Below, one piece after another: positions 13,971-20,393 of a stretch of 36,541 nt of DNA. A program made the position numbers and the translations under genes. Positions within the stretch are counted from its first letter, which is position 1; each line of letters begins with the position of its first letter. The stretch is from a virus: the IMG/VR virus record IMGVR_UViG_3300044844_000872, positions 1-36,541 of that record; one strand, written 5' to 3'. A model generated the notes under the pieces. That model was not told the origin of the DNA. It made no database searches and saw only the letters and a list, made by a program, of their open reading frames with translations.

Positions 13971-14194
13971 GCACACAGCACACCAAAACCGGTGATTACA
14001 TCATCACCTTTTACAACAAATACGGCGCGATCTTAAAAGACCTCTCAGAAACTGCCAAAACCCTTGAACAAGCCAAAGACATGGGCGAACGCCGCCAGTT
14101 TAACGTCGACGACATCAGCCAGGACGAAACCCACCACCTACCGGTCGCCTTTTCCGTCGACCGCAGAATCTACAACTCGGGAGATGCCAAATGA
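13967..14194 (+). CDS. Unknown small rightward operon protein
   Basis: A 75-residue acidic protein. DYIITFYNKYGAILKDLSETAKTLEQAKDMGE reads as beta, beta, then helix, and a second beta pair (HLPVAFSVDRRIY) follows. This is compatible with a small alpha/beta fold that could mimic or bind another protein, but no family is recognised. ATGA overlaps on both sides. Confidence 0.6.
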   Translation: MSTQHTKTGDYIITFYNKYGAILKDLSETAKTLEQAKDMGERRQFNVDDISQDETHHLPVAFSVDRRIYNSGDAK

Positions 14195-14880
14195 CCATCA
14201 AAGAACGCATCGCAAAAGCCTTGATGCGCTCACGCACCGGCCTGACGCGCAAAGAGCTGTTTGACAAGATTGATCCGACAAACACTATCAGGATCGACAG
14301 CATCAGCGACGCGCTGACATTACTCAAAAAATCCGGCCACGCAGAAAAAACCGGACAAGATCACGGCGCCCGCTGGCAAATCACCCCGCAAGGCCGAGCG
14401 TACTATAGCGAGTTAAACGACGATGAAACCGACAATAAAACACAGCAAGATAGCATTCAATCGATACAGCAACACGAGCCATTGGCACTGGATAGTGGGC
14501 AGAGACCCGAAAGACAATCCAACACACTCATGGCTAAGGGGAATGAAAATCCCATTGATGACAATAATACTCAACCGGAGCAGATGGAAAGCCTACAAAA
14601 CCAACTGGCGCAAACTGAGAACGATCAGCAGTTTCAAAGTGATGAAATTCCACACACTCCCATAACCTACGACCCATTCGGCGACATATACACCCAGCTG
14701 CAGCAAGCCCAGCAAATGCTGCAAAACATCAAACTGCCCGAATCGCCGCGGATACAAAACAAACAAGAAAAACTCGCCACACTGCGCCTGGTACAACAAA
14801 CAATCGGCCTATTTAACGGCGACGTGGAAGACATTCTGCAACAAATCTACCAAGACATAAATCAAATGGAGGCTGCGTGA
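14191..14880 (+). CDS. Winged-helix protein with Gln-rich linker
   Basis: A 229-residue protein. Residues 1-70 form a winged-helix domain (IKERIAKALMRSRTGLTRKELFDKI, then ISDALTLLKKSGHAEK and ARWQITPQGRAYY). Residues 75-150 are a low-complexity N/Q/D-rich linker, and 155-225 are helical coiled coil (YTQLQQAQQMLQNI, VQQTIGLFNGDVEDILQQI). It is the largest DNA-binding candidate on the plus strand and could control the rightward operon. It is not a CI/LexA-type repressor because it lacks a cleavable peptidase domain. Confidence 0.62.
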   Translation: MTIKERIAKALMRSRTGLTRKELFDKIDPTNTIRIDSISDALTLLKKSGHAEKTGQDHGARWQITPQGRAYYSELNDDETDNKTQQDSIQSIQQHEPLALDSGQRPERQSNTLMAKGNENPIDDNNTQPEQMESLQNQLAQTENDQQFQSDEIPHTPITYDPFGDIYTQLQQAQQMLQNIKLPESPRIQNKQEKLATLRLVQQTIGLFNGDVEDILQQIYQDINQMEAA

Positions 14881-15083
14881 AAGAACGCATTTACTGGATA
14901 CCAGCATCCGCCAAGCTGCCCGACGACGAAATGACCGTCATGGTTTACCACCCAACATTAAACGAACCGGTCTGGCTTGGCTATCACAACCAAGGCTTTT
15001 GGTACACGCCAAGCGGCGAACCATTGCCAGAAAACACCGTTACTCACTGGGCAGAAATGCCAGAAGGACCAGTTAAAAAATGA
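14877..15083 (+). CDS. DUF551-like small protein
   Basis: A 68-residue protein with the DUF551 pattern: an N-terminal YWIPASAKLPDDEMTVMVY (the family reads W-I-x-V-x-x-x-L-P), aromatic repeats in the middle, and a C-terminal VTHWAEMPEGP (family VTHW.PLP.PP). DUF551 proteins are common in phage accessory operons and their function is unknown. It is coupled by ATGA overlaps to the gene before and to the endolysin after. Confidence 0.75.
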   Translation: MKERIYWIPASAKLPDDEMTVMVYHPTLNEPVWLGYHNQGFWYTPSGEPLPENTVTHWAEMPEGPVKK

Positions 15084-15409
15084 GCCTAATCAACAAACAA
15101 TCACAATTCTCCACCGCAGTCGGCAAACTGCTGACCTGGTGCGCAGAAAACAATTACACCGTCACATTCGGCGACGCCTACCGAGACCCGCGCGTGCACG
15201 GTGCATGGGGCGAGAAAAAAGCCTACGGCGAACGCAACAGCCTGCACAAACTACGCCTAGCCGTCGATCTTAACCTCATCGTCAACGGCAAACTGGCCCA
15301 ACCAGCCGACTACGCCCCATTGCACGACTACTGGGACACCATCGGCGGCGCCAAACGCATCGCCGACGACATGAACCATTTTTCATTCGAGCACGAAGGC
15401 TTCCGATGA
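15080..15409 (+). CDS. M15-type peptidase, probable endolysin
   Basis: A 109-residue protein of the VanY/L-Ala-D-Glu peptidase type. It shows GDAYRDPRVHG, the SLHKLRLAVDLNL zinc motif (H56, D63) and a C-terminal HFSFEHEG (E104, H105), the expected metal ligands and catalytic acid. It would cut the peptide stem of peptidoglycan. No signal peptide is visible, so export would need a holin. It is far from the holin-like gene (6312-6554), on the opposite strand and in the integrase operon, which is unusual. Confidence 0.8.
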   Translation: MSLINKQSQFSTAVGKLLTWCAENNYTVTFGDAYRDPRVHGAWGEKKAYGERNSLHKLRLAVDLNLIVNGKLAQPADYAPLHDYWDTIGGAKRIADDMNHFSFEHEGFR

Positions 15410-15549
15410 CCAAGCCAAAACCCAAATCAAACTGGATGCGCGGCTTCGTCCTGCCACCCAAAACACCCGAAGCGGATAAAGTGCGGATTGAAACAGCATT
15501 GGACTACCGGGATTACATCAACAAGCAGCGCAAGCGGGGCCGAACCTAA
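15406..15549 (+). CDS. Very small basic protein after the endolysin
   Basis: A 47-residue frame beginning at an ATG that overlaps the endolysin stop (ATGA) and ending in TAATG, which starts the next gene. The product (MTKPKPKSNWMRGFVLPPKT, then a helix DYINKQRKRG) is basic. The coupling on both sides is the main evidence. Function unknown. Confidence 0.6.
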   Translation: MTKPKPKSNWMRGFVLPPKTPEADKVRIETALDYRDYINKQRKRGRT

Positions 15550-15791
15550 TGCCATACCTGTTTAACCCAGCCATGCCTATGACAAATTTAAACTTAGAAC
15601 ATTTGAAAAGCCGGATAAATCCTGCTTATGCCAATACACCAGGCACAGAAAGCTATGAAAGACGGCTGTGTGTCGAAGAAATAGAGCGTCTACGCGATGC
15701 AATCTGGAAAACCATAAACGAAAACCTGCATCTATGCGACGGCGAACAATGCACGTTAATCCACTTAAAAAAGGCTGTTGGTTGTGAGTGA
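15549..15791 (+). CDS. Unknown small protein
   Basis: An 80-residue protein, mostly helical, with ERRLCVEEIERLRDAIWKTI and a C-terminal CDGEQCTL pair of cysteines. Its ATG shares a base with the previous stop (TAATG). If the second Met (MTNLNLEHLKS) is used it would be 10 residues shorter. Not recognised. Confidence 0.55.
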   Translation: MPYLFNPAMPMTNLNLEHLKSRINPAYANTPGTESYERRLCVEEIERLRDAIWKTINENLHLCDGEQCTLIHLKKAVGCE

Positions 15792-15981
15792 GTTAATTTC
15801 AACTATGATCGAAGTCGGCATCGCCATCCACGGCGGCGGAGACCCATACCACCGCCTGCGCATTGCCAAAAACCAAGCGACAAACGGCACACCCGCGCGG
15901 CGCATGTATGAAGCACTGCTCAAAGAAAACCGCGACTATCTGACAAAAGCCGCTGACAAAGCGCGTGATTGCTACCCGTGA
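15784..15981 (+). CDS. Unknown small protein
   Basis: A 65-residue protein starting at GTG 15784, inside the end of the previous gene. It contains MIEVGIAIHGGGDPYHRLRIAKNQ and a helical C-terminus. It is part of the coupled operon. No family recognised. Confidence 0.5.
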   Translation: MSELISTMIEVGIAIHGGGDPYHRLRIAKNQATNGTPARRMYEALLKENRDYLTKAADKARDCYP

Positions 15982-15988
15982 AACCCAA

Positions 15989-16213
15989 ATGTATCAAATT
16001 GAATTGTTTGAAACGCCGTCAGCCGCTGTAGCTAAAAATAAAAAATGCAGAGACGTAAACGCAGAAGCAAAACATTTACTAGACAAACATGGCATCAGCG
16101 ATGCGCCACGCGAATTAAAAGCATTGATTGCAGCAAAACTGATGTCTGAACACTTTCCAGAAATGCATACACTGCTTATGCAATCATTGGCAACAACGAT
16201 GATAAAACCATGA
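15989..16213 (+). CDS. Unknown small protein before the excisionase
   Basis: A 74-residue protein beginning MYQIELFETPSAAV. A GTG at 15965 is an alternative start that would overlap the previous gene. It contains a helix-rich part (AEAKHLLDKHGI, ELKALIAAKLMSEHF). It overlaps the excisionase-like gene by ATGA. Not recognised. Confidence 0.5.
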   Translation: MYQIELFETPSAAVAKNKKCRDVNAEAKHLLDKHGISDAPRELKALIAAKLMSEHFPEMHTLLMQSLATTMIKP

Positions 16214-16575
16214 AAACCATTGACCTCCACGCCGCCGCCGCCTTACTGCACATGCACCCAAGCACCGTACTGGCCAAAGCGCGCGCTGGCATAATCCCCG
16301 CCGCAAAACCCGGAAAAGCCTGGGTGTTTATAGATGAAGATTTGATTGCCTACCTGCGAGGCCTATACAATCAACCCCAGCAGGATGCAAGCGACACAGA
16401 AAAACAGGAGGCCACATGGTCAAGCTCTTTAAAAAATCAGGCTCAGGTTGCTGGTATTACAAATTCGGCATCCGTGGCAAAACAATATACCAATCTACTG
16501 GAACCAAAAACAAAGCCGAAGCCCAAGAAATTGCAGACAAAGCCCGAGCAGAAGCGTACAACGTCATTGCACTAG
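16210..16575 (+). CDS. Excisionase-like HTH protein
   Basis: A 121-residue protein whose first 55 residues form a MerR/AlpA-type winged helix (LHAAAALLHMHPSTVLAKARAG, then GKAWVFIDEDLIAYLR), the HTH_17/excisionase family. The C-terminal half is low-complexity and Lys/Pro/Thr-rich, and its last 160 bp overlap the integrase start in another frame. Position directly before the integrase suggests it directs excision, and perhaps transcription. The functional protein may need only the N-terminal domain. Confidence 0.7.
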   Translation: MKTIDLHAAAALLHMHPSTVLAKARAGIIPAAKPGKAWVFIDEDLIAYLRGLYNQPQQDASDTEKQEATWSSSLKNQAQVAGITNSASVAKQYTNLLEPKTKPKPKKLQTKPEQKRTTSLH

Positions 16576-17450
16576 GCCAACGTCCGCGTAGAACATGGCA
16601 AGAGGCCGTCGTTAAATGGCTAACGGAATCTGAAAAAAAGTCACTGGACACAGACCGCTATCACTTCAAATGGCTGGACAGTTATTTGGGTGACTTGTAT
16701 CTGGATGAAATCGACGAAACAAAAATCGATGAAATTATTCAGGCTAAGCTGAAAGTGGCCGGCAAAGTGCGCGTCAACCGAACTACGGAACTGGTCCGCG
16801 CGGTATTGCGTAAAGCCATGAGCGAATGGAAATGGATCGACAGCGTTCCGCACATTCCGCGCTTTAAAGAACGTACTGGCAGACTGCGCTGGTTAACGCA
16901 CGACGAAGCCGCGCGATTGATGGACGAATTGCAACCGCACACCAAAGCGATGGCATTGTTTACGCTGGCCACTGGCCTGCGAAAATCCAATGTCACACAT
17001 TTGGAATGGTCACAAATCGACATGCAACGCAAAATCGCTTGGATACATGCCGATCAGGCCAAATCTGAAAAAACGATTCGGGTACCGCTTAACCAGGACG
17101 CCATCAACGTCCTACGCGAACAGATAGGTAAACACACCACGCGCGTGTTTACCTATCGCGGCAAACCCATCGAAAAAGCAGGGACAAAGTTTTGGAGATT
17201 GGCACTCAAACGCGCCGGGATTGAAAATTTTACTTGGCACGGTTTGCGACACACATGGGCCAGCTGGCACATTCAAAACGGCACACCTTTAAACGTGTTG
17301 CAGGAATTGGGGGGTTGGGCGAGTTACGATATGGTGCTGCGCTATGCACATCTAGCGCCTGACCATTTGCAGGAATATGCTGGCAATATTAACGGGATCG
17401 TTGCAAATGAGTTGCAGCCCAGAACTGCAACGATCACGAAAATACGCTAA
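16416..17450 (+). CDS. int: Tyrosine integrase
   Basis: A site-specific recombinase of 344 residues. The N-terminal arm-binding region of about 60 residues is followed by a core-binding domain and a catalytic domain. The catalytic residues are visible: R189 (ATGLRKSN), H275 and R278 (WHGLRHTW) and nucleophile Y310 (RYAHLAP). A strong AGGAGG lies a few bases before ATG 16416. It is the last gene of the rightward operon, directly followed by the attachment region with a tRNA 3' fragment at 17465. Its reading frame contains arm-type motif copies near its end. Confidence 0.95.
   Translation: MVKLFKKSGSGCWYYKFGIRGKTIYQSTGTKNKAEAQEIADKARAEAYNVIALGQRPRRTWQEAVVKWLTESEKKSLDTDRYHFKWLDSYLGDLYLDEIDETKIDEIIQAKLKVAGKVRVNRTTELVRAVLRKAMSEWKWIDSVPHIPRFKERTGRLRWLTHDEAARLMDELQPHTKAMALFTLATGLRKSNVTHLEWSQIDMQRKIAWIHADQAKSEKTIRVPLNQDAINVLREQIGKHTTRVFTYRGKPIEKAGTKFWRLALKRAGIENFTWHGLRHTWASWHIQNGTPLNVLQELGGWASYDMVLRYAHLAPDHLQEYAGNINGIVANELQPRTATITKIR
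17396..17435 (+). promoter_or_regulatory. Candidate integrase arm-type sites, left set
   Basis: GATCGTTGCA (17396-17405) and its inverse TGCAACGATC (17426-17435) flank GAGTTGCAG (17409-17417). The same 9-mers ATCGTTGCA and GAGTTGCAG recur at 19598-19616 on the far side of the tRNA-Met fragment and the IS. Repeats on both sides of a core are what arm-type integrase sites look like. The inverted pair could alternatively serve as a hairpin after int. Confidence 0.5.
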
Positions 17451-17464
17451 GTCTTTGAATTAAA

Positions 17465-17508
17465 TGGTGGCGACACCGGGAATTGAACCTGGAACCTCGG
17501 GGTTATGA
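17465..17508 (-). other. tRNA-Met(CAU)-like 3' half, candidate attP core
   Basis: Read on the minus strand this is the 3' part of a tRNA: anticodon loop TTCATAA, a CCCCG stem half, a T-arm with TTCAATT, then the acceptor 3' strand TGTCGCC-A-CCA. No 5' half is present upstream, so it is a fragment. It begins 14 bp after the integrase stop, the classic place of an attP core that restores a host tRNA gene on integration. Confidence 0.7.
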
Positions 17509-17533
17509 ATCCTACTGGTTTATAAATCGCCTT

Positions 17534-17541
17534 TAAAAATC
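17534..17541. repeat. Target site duplication, left copy
   Basis: TAAAAATC directly outside the left inverted repeat. It is identical to 19518-19525 outside the right inverted repeat, the 8-bp duplication expected of ISL3-family elements. Confidence 0.9.
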
Positions 17542-17565
17542 GGCTTTTCGGAACATAGTGTGTTT
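17542..17565. repeat. IS left inverted repeat
   Basis: Begins GGCTTTTCGGA and ends TAGTGTGTTT. It matches the reverse complement of 19494-19517 at 20 of 24 positions. The transposase stop lies only 6 bp inside it. Confidence 0.9.
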
Positions 17566-17571
17566 GCACGG

Positions 17572-18864
17572 TTAAAATTCTCCATCTTCTTCCATCTCGA
17601 TCAGTGTGGGCATGTGGGTGCCGTAGTTGAGAGATTCATCCCGCATAAAGCTCATATGATTTCTATCGCCTCGATCTGATAACAGAGACCTGATCGACTT
17701 GGATTCTCTTTTGTGCGCCTTCTCGGCGAATAGCATTTTCGCTCTGAGGGCATTAAACGAGTAACCCCTGCCGTTCCTATTCATGATCTTGATAATGCCG
17801 TTCAAGCTCTCTGTGTAAGCGTTGGTGACGGGGTGGTCGAAGTAGTTGAATATCTGTGTTCTCCAGTTTTTCATGGCCCTGGTTAGCTTGGTGAAATGTG
17901 GCTTGATTTCATCTTCAATCCCGTCACGCCAGCAGTCGTAAAGGTCTTTAGCCTTCTGCTTCTCGCCAGCTTCCCAGATGCCGTAATATGCTTCTTTGGC
18001 AACATACGCTTTCTCAAGAAGCGGGTAGTTGCTGATAATGCCAGAAAGCTTTAAATACTCTTCCTGGTCAAGCTCCTTGCCATGTTTAAGCATGACGAAC
18101 CTATCGCCAAGCATGGCTTTTCGTCCTTCAGCGGTTAACTCTGTTCTGATAGCTTTCCGCGCCGATTCCATACCATCTCCGGCCAGCCTGACTACATGGA
18201 ACTTATCGATAACGATCTTGGCATTGGGAAACATCTTTCTGGCGACATGCGCATAAGGTCGCCACATATCCATAGTCACCAGTTCAACCTTATCCCGATC
18301 TGGCATACTGTAAAGGGCGCTGATAACCTTGTCCTGCTTTCTGAACTCGAACATTTCGACAATGGTGTTATGCTCAACATTGGTGACAACGCACCGCATT
18401 TTCTTGTTGAGATGAACTTCATCGATCCCAAGCCAGCGCGGGGTAACGACCTTAAATTGCTTGTTAAGGCCGGTTGCATAATCCTCGAATATGTTGCGCA
18501 CGGTCTTCTCATTTAAGCCCGTATCGTGCGCTACGCTCGTGAATGTGTGGTCTATGGCCCGTTTGCTAACCCATTCAACCAATCGCTTAGTAGCAAGCCT
18601 CTTGTCGTCAATATCGGGCAATTCTTCCATGAATGTCTTGCCACAATCCTTGCAGCGAAAACGCTTTCTAAGCACTCTGATAACTACCTTTTTGCCGTGC
18701 ATTGGCGTATCGTTCACAAGCTGCTTTTTGATGCCGTGACCGATGAAATTGAACTTGAAACAGTGATGGCAGAACAGCGTTTCCCTAATTGATTCGGCTA
18801 TGACTTCATAGCCAACATCGTGATTAATAACCTCAACCTCTTTTAACCAATCAAGATTGAGCAT
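17572..18864 (-). CDS. tnpA: ISL3-family transposase
   Basis: A 430-residue transposase. An N-terminal zinc-binding region has C32-x2-C35 and C71-x2-C74, followed by an HTH (HTFTSVAHDTGLNEKTVRNIF). The DDE catalytic core has D148 (WLGIDEVHL), D220 (IVIDKFHVV; D199 in VTMDMW lies in the same region) and E352 (NAYTESLNGIIK). Length and motifs are normal for an intact ISL3 transposase. Its ATG lies 14 bp inside the end of the Lar-like gene, so it is translated as the last gene of a three-gene IS operon. Confidence 0.95.
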   Translation of the reverse strand: MLNLDWLKEVEVINHDVGYEVIAESIRETLFCHHCFKFNFIGHGIKKQLVNDTPMHGKKVVIRVLRKRFRCKDCGKTFMEELPDIDDKRLATKRLVEWVSKRAIDHTFTSVAHDTGLNEKTVRNIFEDYATGLNKQFKVVTPRWLGIDEVHLNKKMRCVVTNVEHNTIVEMFEFRKQDKVISALYSMPDRDKVELVTMDMWRPYAHVARKMFPNAKIVIDKFHVVRLAGDGMESARKAIRTELTAEGRKAMLGDRFVMLKHGKELDQEEYLKLSGIISNYPLLEKAYVAKEAYYGIWEAGEKQKAKDLYDCWRDGIEDEIKPHFTKLTRAMKNWRTQIFNYFDHPVTNAYTESLNGIIKIMNRNGRGYSFNALRAKMLFAEKAHKRESKSIRSLLSDRGDRNHMSFMRDESLNYGTHMPTLIEMEEDGEF

Positions 18865-19054
18865 TTGTAACTCCAGTCCGGCGATTCCATATGCCCAACA
18901 AGACAGGGCCAGGCGGCTCTCCGCATGAAAACACTAAAGGTGTAGAGCAGTGGCATTTTGAGCAAGCTATGAAATATCCATAGCTTTGCTTGTCTAAGTC
19001 GTAATCGGCTTTGCTGCCACAAAACGGGCATGGTTTGATGAAGTCGTCTTTCAT
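18851..19054 (-). CDS. Lar-like zinc-ribbon protein carried by the IS
   Basis: A 67-residue protein with the layout of Lar-family restriction alleviation proteins: N-terminal PCPFCGSKADY, a second pair CSKCHC, and a C-terminal GIWNRR (family W-N-R). In Rac prophage, Lar reduces type I restriction by stimulating modification. The family is broad and often only a structural match. It is linked by ATGA to the gene upstream and overlaps the transposase start. Such genes normally live in phage early operons, so its presence inside an IS is unusual. Confidence 0.75.
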   Translation of the reverse strand: MKDDFIKPCPFCGSKADYDLDKQSYGYFIACSKCHCSTPLVFSCGEPPGPVLLGIWNRRTGVTNAQS

Positions 19055-19437
19055 GACTTGCTTCTCTCGTCTGCTAAAGCGTTTACTGTTGCAGAATGAA
19101 GTGAAGATAACTGTTTAAGCTGGTATTCAAGTGACTGCACTTTACGCTCAAGCCCTTTTGCATAGTTCATCATCCCAATCACCGTCCAGCCACCGTCAAT
19201 TGCATCTTGTGTCACGCCAGCACAAATGCGCTCAAGCATTTGCCATCTTTCCCTTTCTGTCGATGTAAAAGCATCAGTAAATAGCGGCTTTATTTCAGCA
19301 TCCTGTATATCAAGATCGGCCTCGATTTGGGCGAGCTCAATCTCAACTCTCCTTACTGCGTAGGCAATTCCAGATGGCATAATTTCCTTGCTAAACAGCG
19401 CCCATGCTACCGGCTTTCGAACAACATTCTCACTCAT
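19051..19437 (-). CDS. Unknown phage-like protein carried by the IS
   Basis: A 128-residue protein starting at ATG 19437, with GAGG 7 nt upstream (19445-19448). It has helical segments YAVRRVEIELAQIEADLDIQ and a C-terminal coiled coil (KGLERKVQSLEYQLKQLSSLH). I do not recognise it; it resembles accessory proteins of phage early regions. It is the first gene of the IS operon, and its promoter should lie within 19449-19517, partly in the inverted repeat. Confidence 0.7.
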   Translation of the reverse strand: MSENVVRKPVAWALFSKEIMPSGIAYAVRRVEIELAQIEADLDIQDAEIKPLFTDAFTSTERERWQMLERICAGVTQDAIDGGWTVIGMMNYAKGLERKVQSLEYQLKQLSSLHSATVNALADERSKS

Positions 19438-19493
19438 AAACACACCTCAATCCGATTTTAGACAATCTGTTATCCTAACACGTTTTCTCAGGT

Positions 19494-19517
19494 AAACACA
19501 CTAAAATCCGAATAGCC
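19494..19517. repeat. IS right inverted repeat
   Basis: Read from outside it begins GGCTATTCGGA and ends TAGTGTGTTT, the partner of 17542-17565. Confidence 0.9.
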
Positions 19518-19525
19518 TAAAAATC
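19518..19525. repeat. Target site duplication, right copy
   Basis: TAAAAATC, identical to 17534-17541. Confidence 0.9.
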
Positions 19526-19597
19526 AATCGCTTGCATTTTGCTATTTATTTGATTCAGCGTTACATAGCGCGATTTATGCGGGCATTGCTTTATGCA

Positions 19598-19617
19598 GAG
19601 TTGCAGAATCGTTGCAG
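19598..19617 (+). promoter_or_regulatory. Candidate integrase arm-type sites, right set
   Basis: GAGTTGCAG (19598-19606) and AATCGTTGCAG (19607-19617) sit in tandem, repeating the two 9-mers found at 17397-17417. Without the IS they would lie about 90 bp from the tRNA-Met fragment; with it they are about 2.1 kb away. Confidence 0.5.
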
Positions 19618-19631
19618 CTCTTTAATAACAG

Positions 19632-19697
19632 CAACGGTCTTGAAAACCGTTGAGGGCTAATACCCCTCCTGGGGTTCGAATCCCTAGCTCTCCGCCA
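19632..19697 (+). other. tRNA-Ser(UGA) 3' fragment, second attachment-like sequence
   Basis: The fragment carries a full anticodon arm (CAACGGT-CTTGAAA-ACCGTTG, anticodon TGA), the long variable arm typical of tRNA-Ser, a T-arm with TTCGAAT and the acceptor end GCTCTCC-G-CCA. No matching 5' acceptor and D-arm lies upstream, so it is not a whole gene. 66-bp tRNA 3' ends like this are typical attachment cores of integrating elements. Confidence 0.8.
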
Positions 19698-19717
19698 TTA
19701 TTCAATGACTTACGTCG

Positions 19718-19747
19718 AAAAGCCCCGGTTTTAATGCCGGGGTTTTT
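19718..19747. terminator. Bidirectional terminator at the end of the late operon
   Basis: CCCCGG (19723-19728) pairs with CCGGGG (19737-19742), with AAAA before and five T after the stem. It therefore works in both directions. It closes the leftward-transcribed late operon and could also block rightward readthrough into it. Confidence 0.85.
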
Positions 19748-19754
19748 GTTTGCA

Positions 19755-19776
19755 AATGGGGAAACGTTTCCCCATT
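19755..19776. promoter_or_regulatory. Perfect 22-bp palindrome
   Basis: AATGGGGAAAC followed by GTTTCCCCATT is its own reverse complement over 22 bp without any loop. The centre GAAACGTTTC resembles LacI-family operators. It lies between the last late gene and its terminator. With no loop it suits protein binding better than an RNA hairpin. Confidence 0.6.
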
Positions 19777-19792
19777 CAACTCATAAGCACAC

Positions 19793-20101
19793 TTAACCGT
19801 TCGCTTGATCGATCAAGCTTGCAGCTTCCGTTCCTTCGATTGTTGCGTTGACCAACGCGTCCGAATTGGCTTTGACGTCGTTCAATAACGCTTCCAATTC
19901 TTCGGTGTTACCTGCTTGCAGCAGTTTTAAACCTTCGTCCGCCAACGCATGAATGGTTGATACCGCGCCGGCGATCAGCGATTGTTGCTGTTTAACAGAC
20001 TCGATTACTTCTTGCACAGTTGCCATTTGATTACCTAATTGGTTAATGGATTGTTGAATGCTGGCCAGCTGTTTGGACTGACCAAATGAAATACTAAACA
20101 T
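19793..20101 (-). CDS. Last late gene, coiled-coil protein
   Basis: A 102-residue, almost fully helical protein (KQLASIQQSINQLGNQMATVQEVIESVKQQQ, read as heptads, and EELEALLNDVKANSDALV). The N-terminus is MFSISFGQ. It follows the tail-tip genes and precedes the terminator, where relatives often carry small tail or lysis-related proteins. It is not recognised; a structural or chaperone role in the tail tip is possible. Confidence 0.6.
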   Translation of the reverse strand: MFSISFGQSKQLASIQQSINQLGNQMATVQEVIESVKQQQSLIAGAVSTIHALADEGLKLLQAGNTEELEALLNDVKANSDALVNATIEGTEAASLIDQANG

Positions 20102-20111
20102 TGAATGCTCC

Positions 20112-20393
20112 CTAAAATGTCACCGTGTCGAGAGCGTCCACGGTGGATTTGCTGTGATGTGTCCAGCAAATTTTTTTTACCCCAGCCGCTTGCAGCTGGC
20201 GTTTAATCGATTTGTAATCCGCCGGCGTGACATTGCTATGACACATGCCCAGCAGCTCGGCTTGATGATTCTTTACCCTGGCGGCGACAGTAAATTTGTA
20301 AGGATTGGGCGCGACAGGCTCGACATCGTCGGCATACACGCGGATGAGATAGATTGCGTCGCCGTCCAGTTTTTCCAGCGAAACTTTAGCCAT
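20112..20393 (-). CDS. Unknown late protein downstream of the tail genes
   Basis: A 93-residue alpha/beta protein (AIYLIRVYADDVEP, YKFTVAARVKNHQAELLGMCHS, then KSIKRQLQAAGVKKICWTHH). Its start overlaps the stop of the small membrane gene upstream. The pattern resembles a half-GNAT-like small protein found after tail genes in some phages, but I cannot assign a function. Confidence 0.6.
   Translation of the reverse strand: MAKVSLEKLDGDAIYLIRVYADDVEPVAPNPYKFTVAARVKNHQAELLGMCHSNVTPADYKSIKRQLQAAGVKKICWTHHSKSTVDALDTVTF

Larger units (their letters stand above)
17542..19517 (-). mobile_element. Complete ISL3-family insertion sequence with passenger genes
   Basis: A 1976-bp element. The terminal inverted repeats are 17542-17565 and 19494-19517 (20 of 24 positions match, both starting GGCT-TTCGGA and ending TAGTGTGTTT). 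It is flanked by perfect 8-bp direct repeats TAAAAATC. It holds three minus-strand genes with overlapping ends: a 129-residue unknown, a Lar-like zinc protein and the ISL3 transposase. Most ISL3 elements carry the transposase only, so the two upstream genes are passengers. It is inserted between the tRNA-Met fragment and the tRNA-Ser fragment of the attachment region. It looks recent and intact. Confidence 0.92.

Noticed and set aside
17465-17520. A complete tRNA gene next to int
   Set aside because: Only the part from the anticodon to CCA is present; no D-arm or 5' acceptor strand upstream.
19580-19697. A complete tRNA-Ser gene
   Set aside because: No GGAGAGC-like 5' acceptor strand or D-arm is found before the anticodon arm, so it is a fragment.
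17451-19697. Interpretation as a host chromosome junction (attL/attR)
   Set aside because: The late operon follows without host genes and the contig closes into a circle, so this is the phage attachment region, not a host border.
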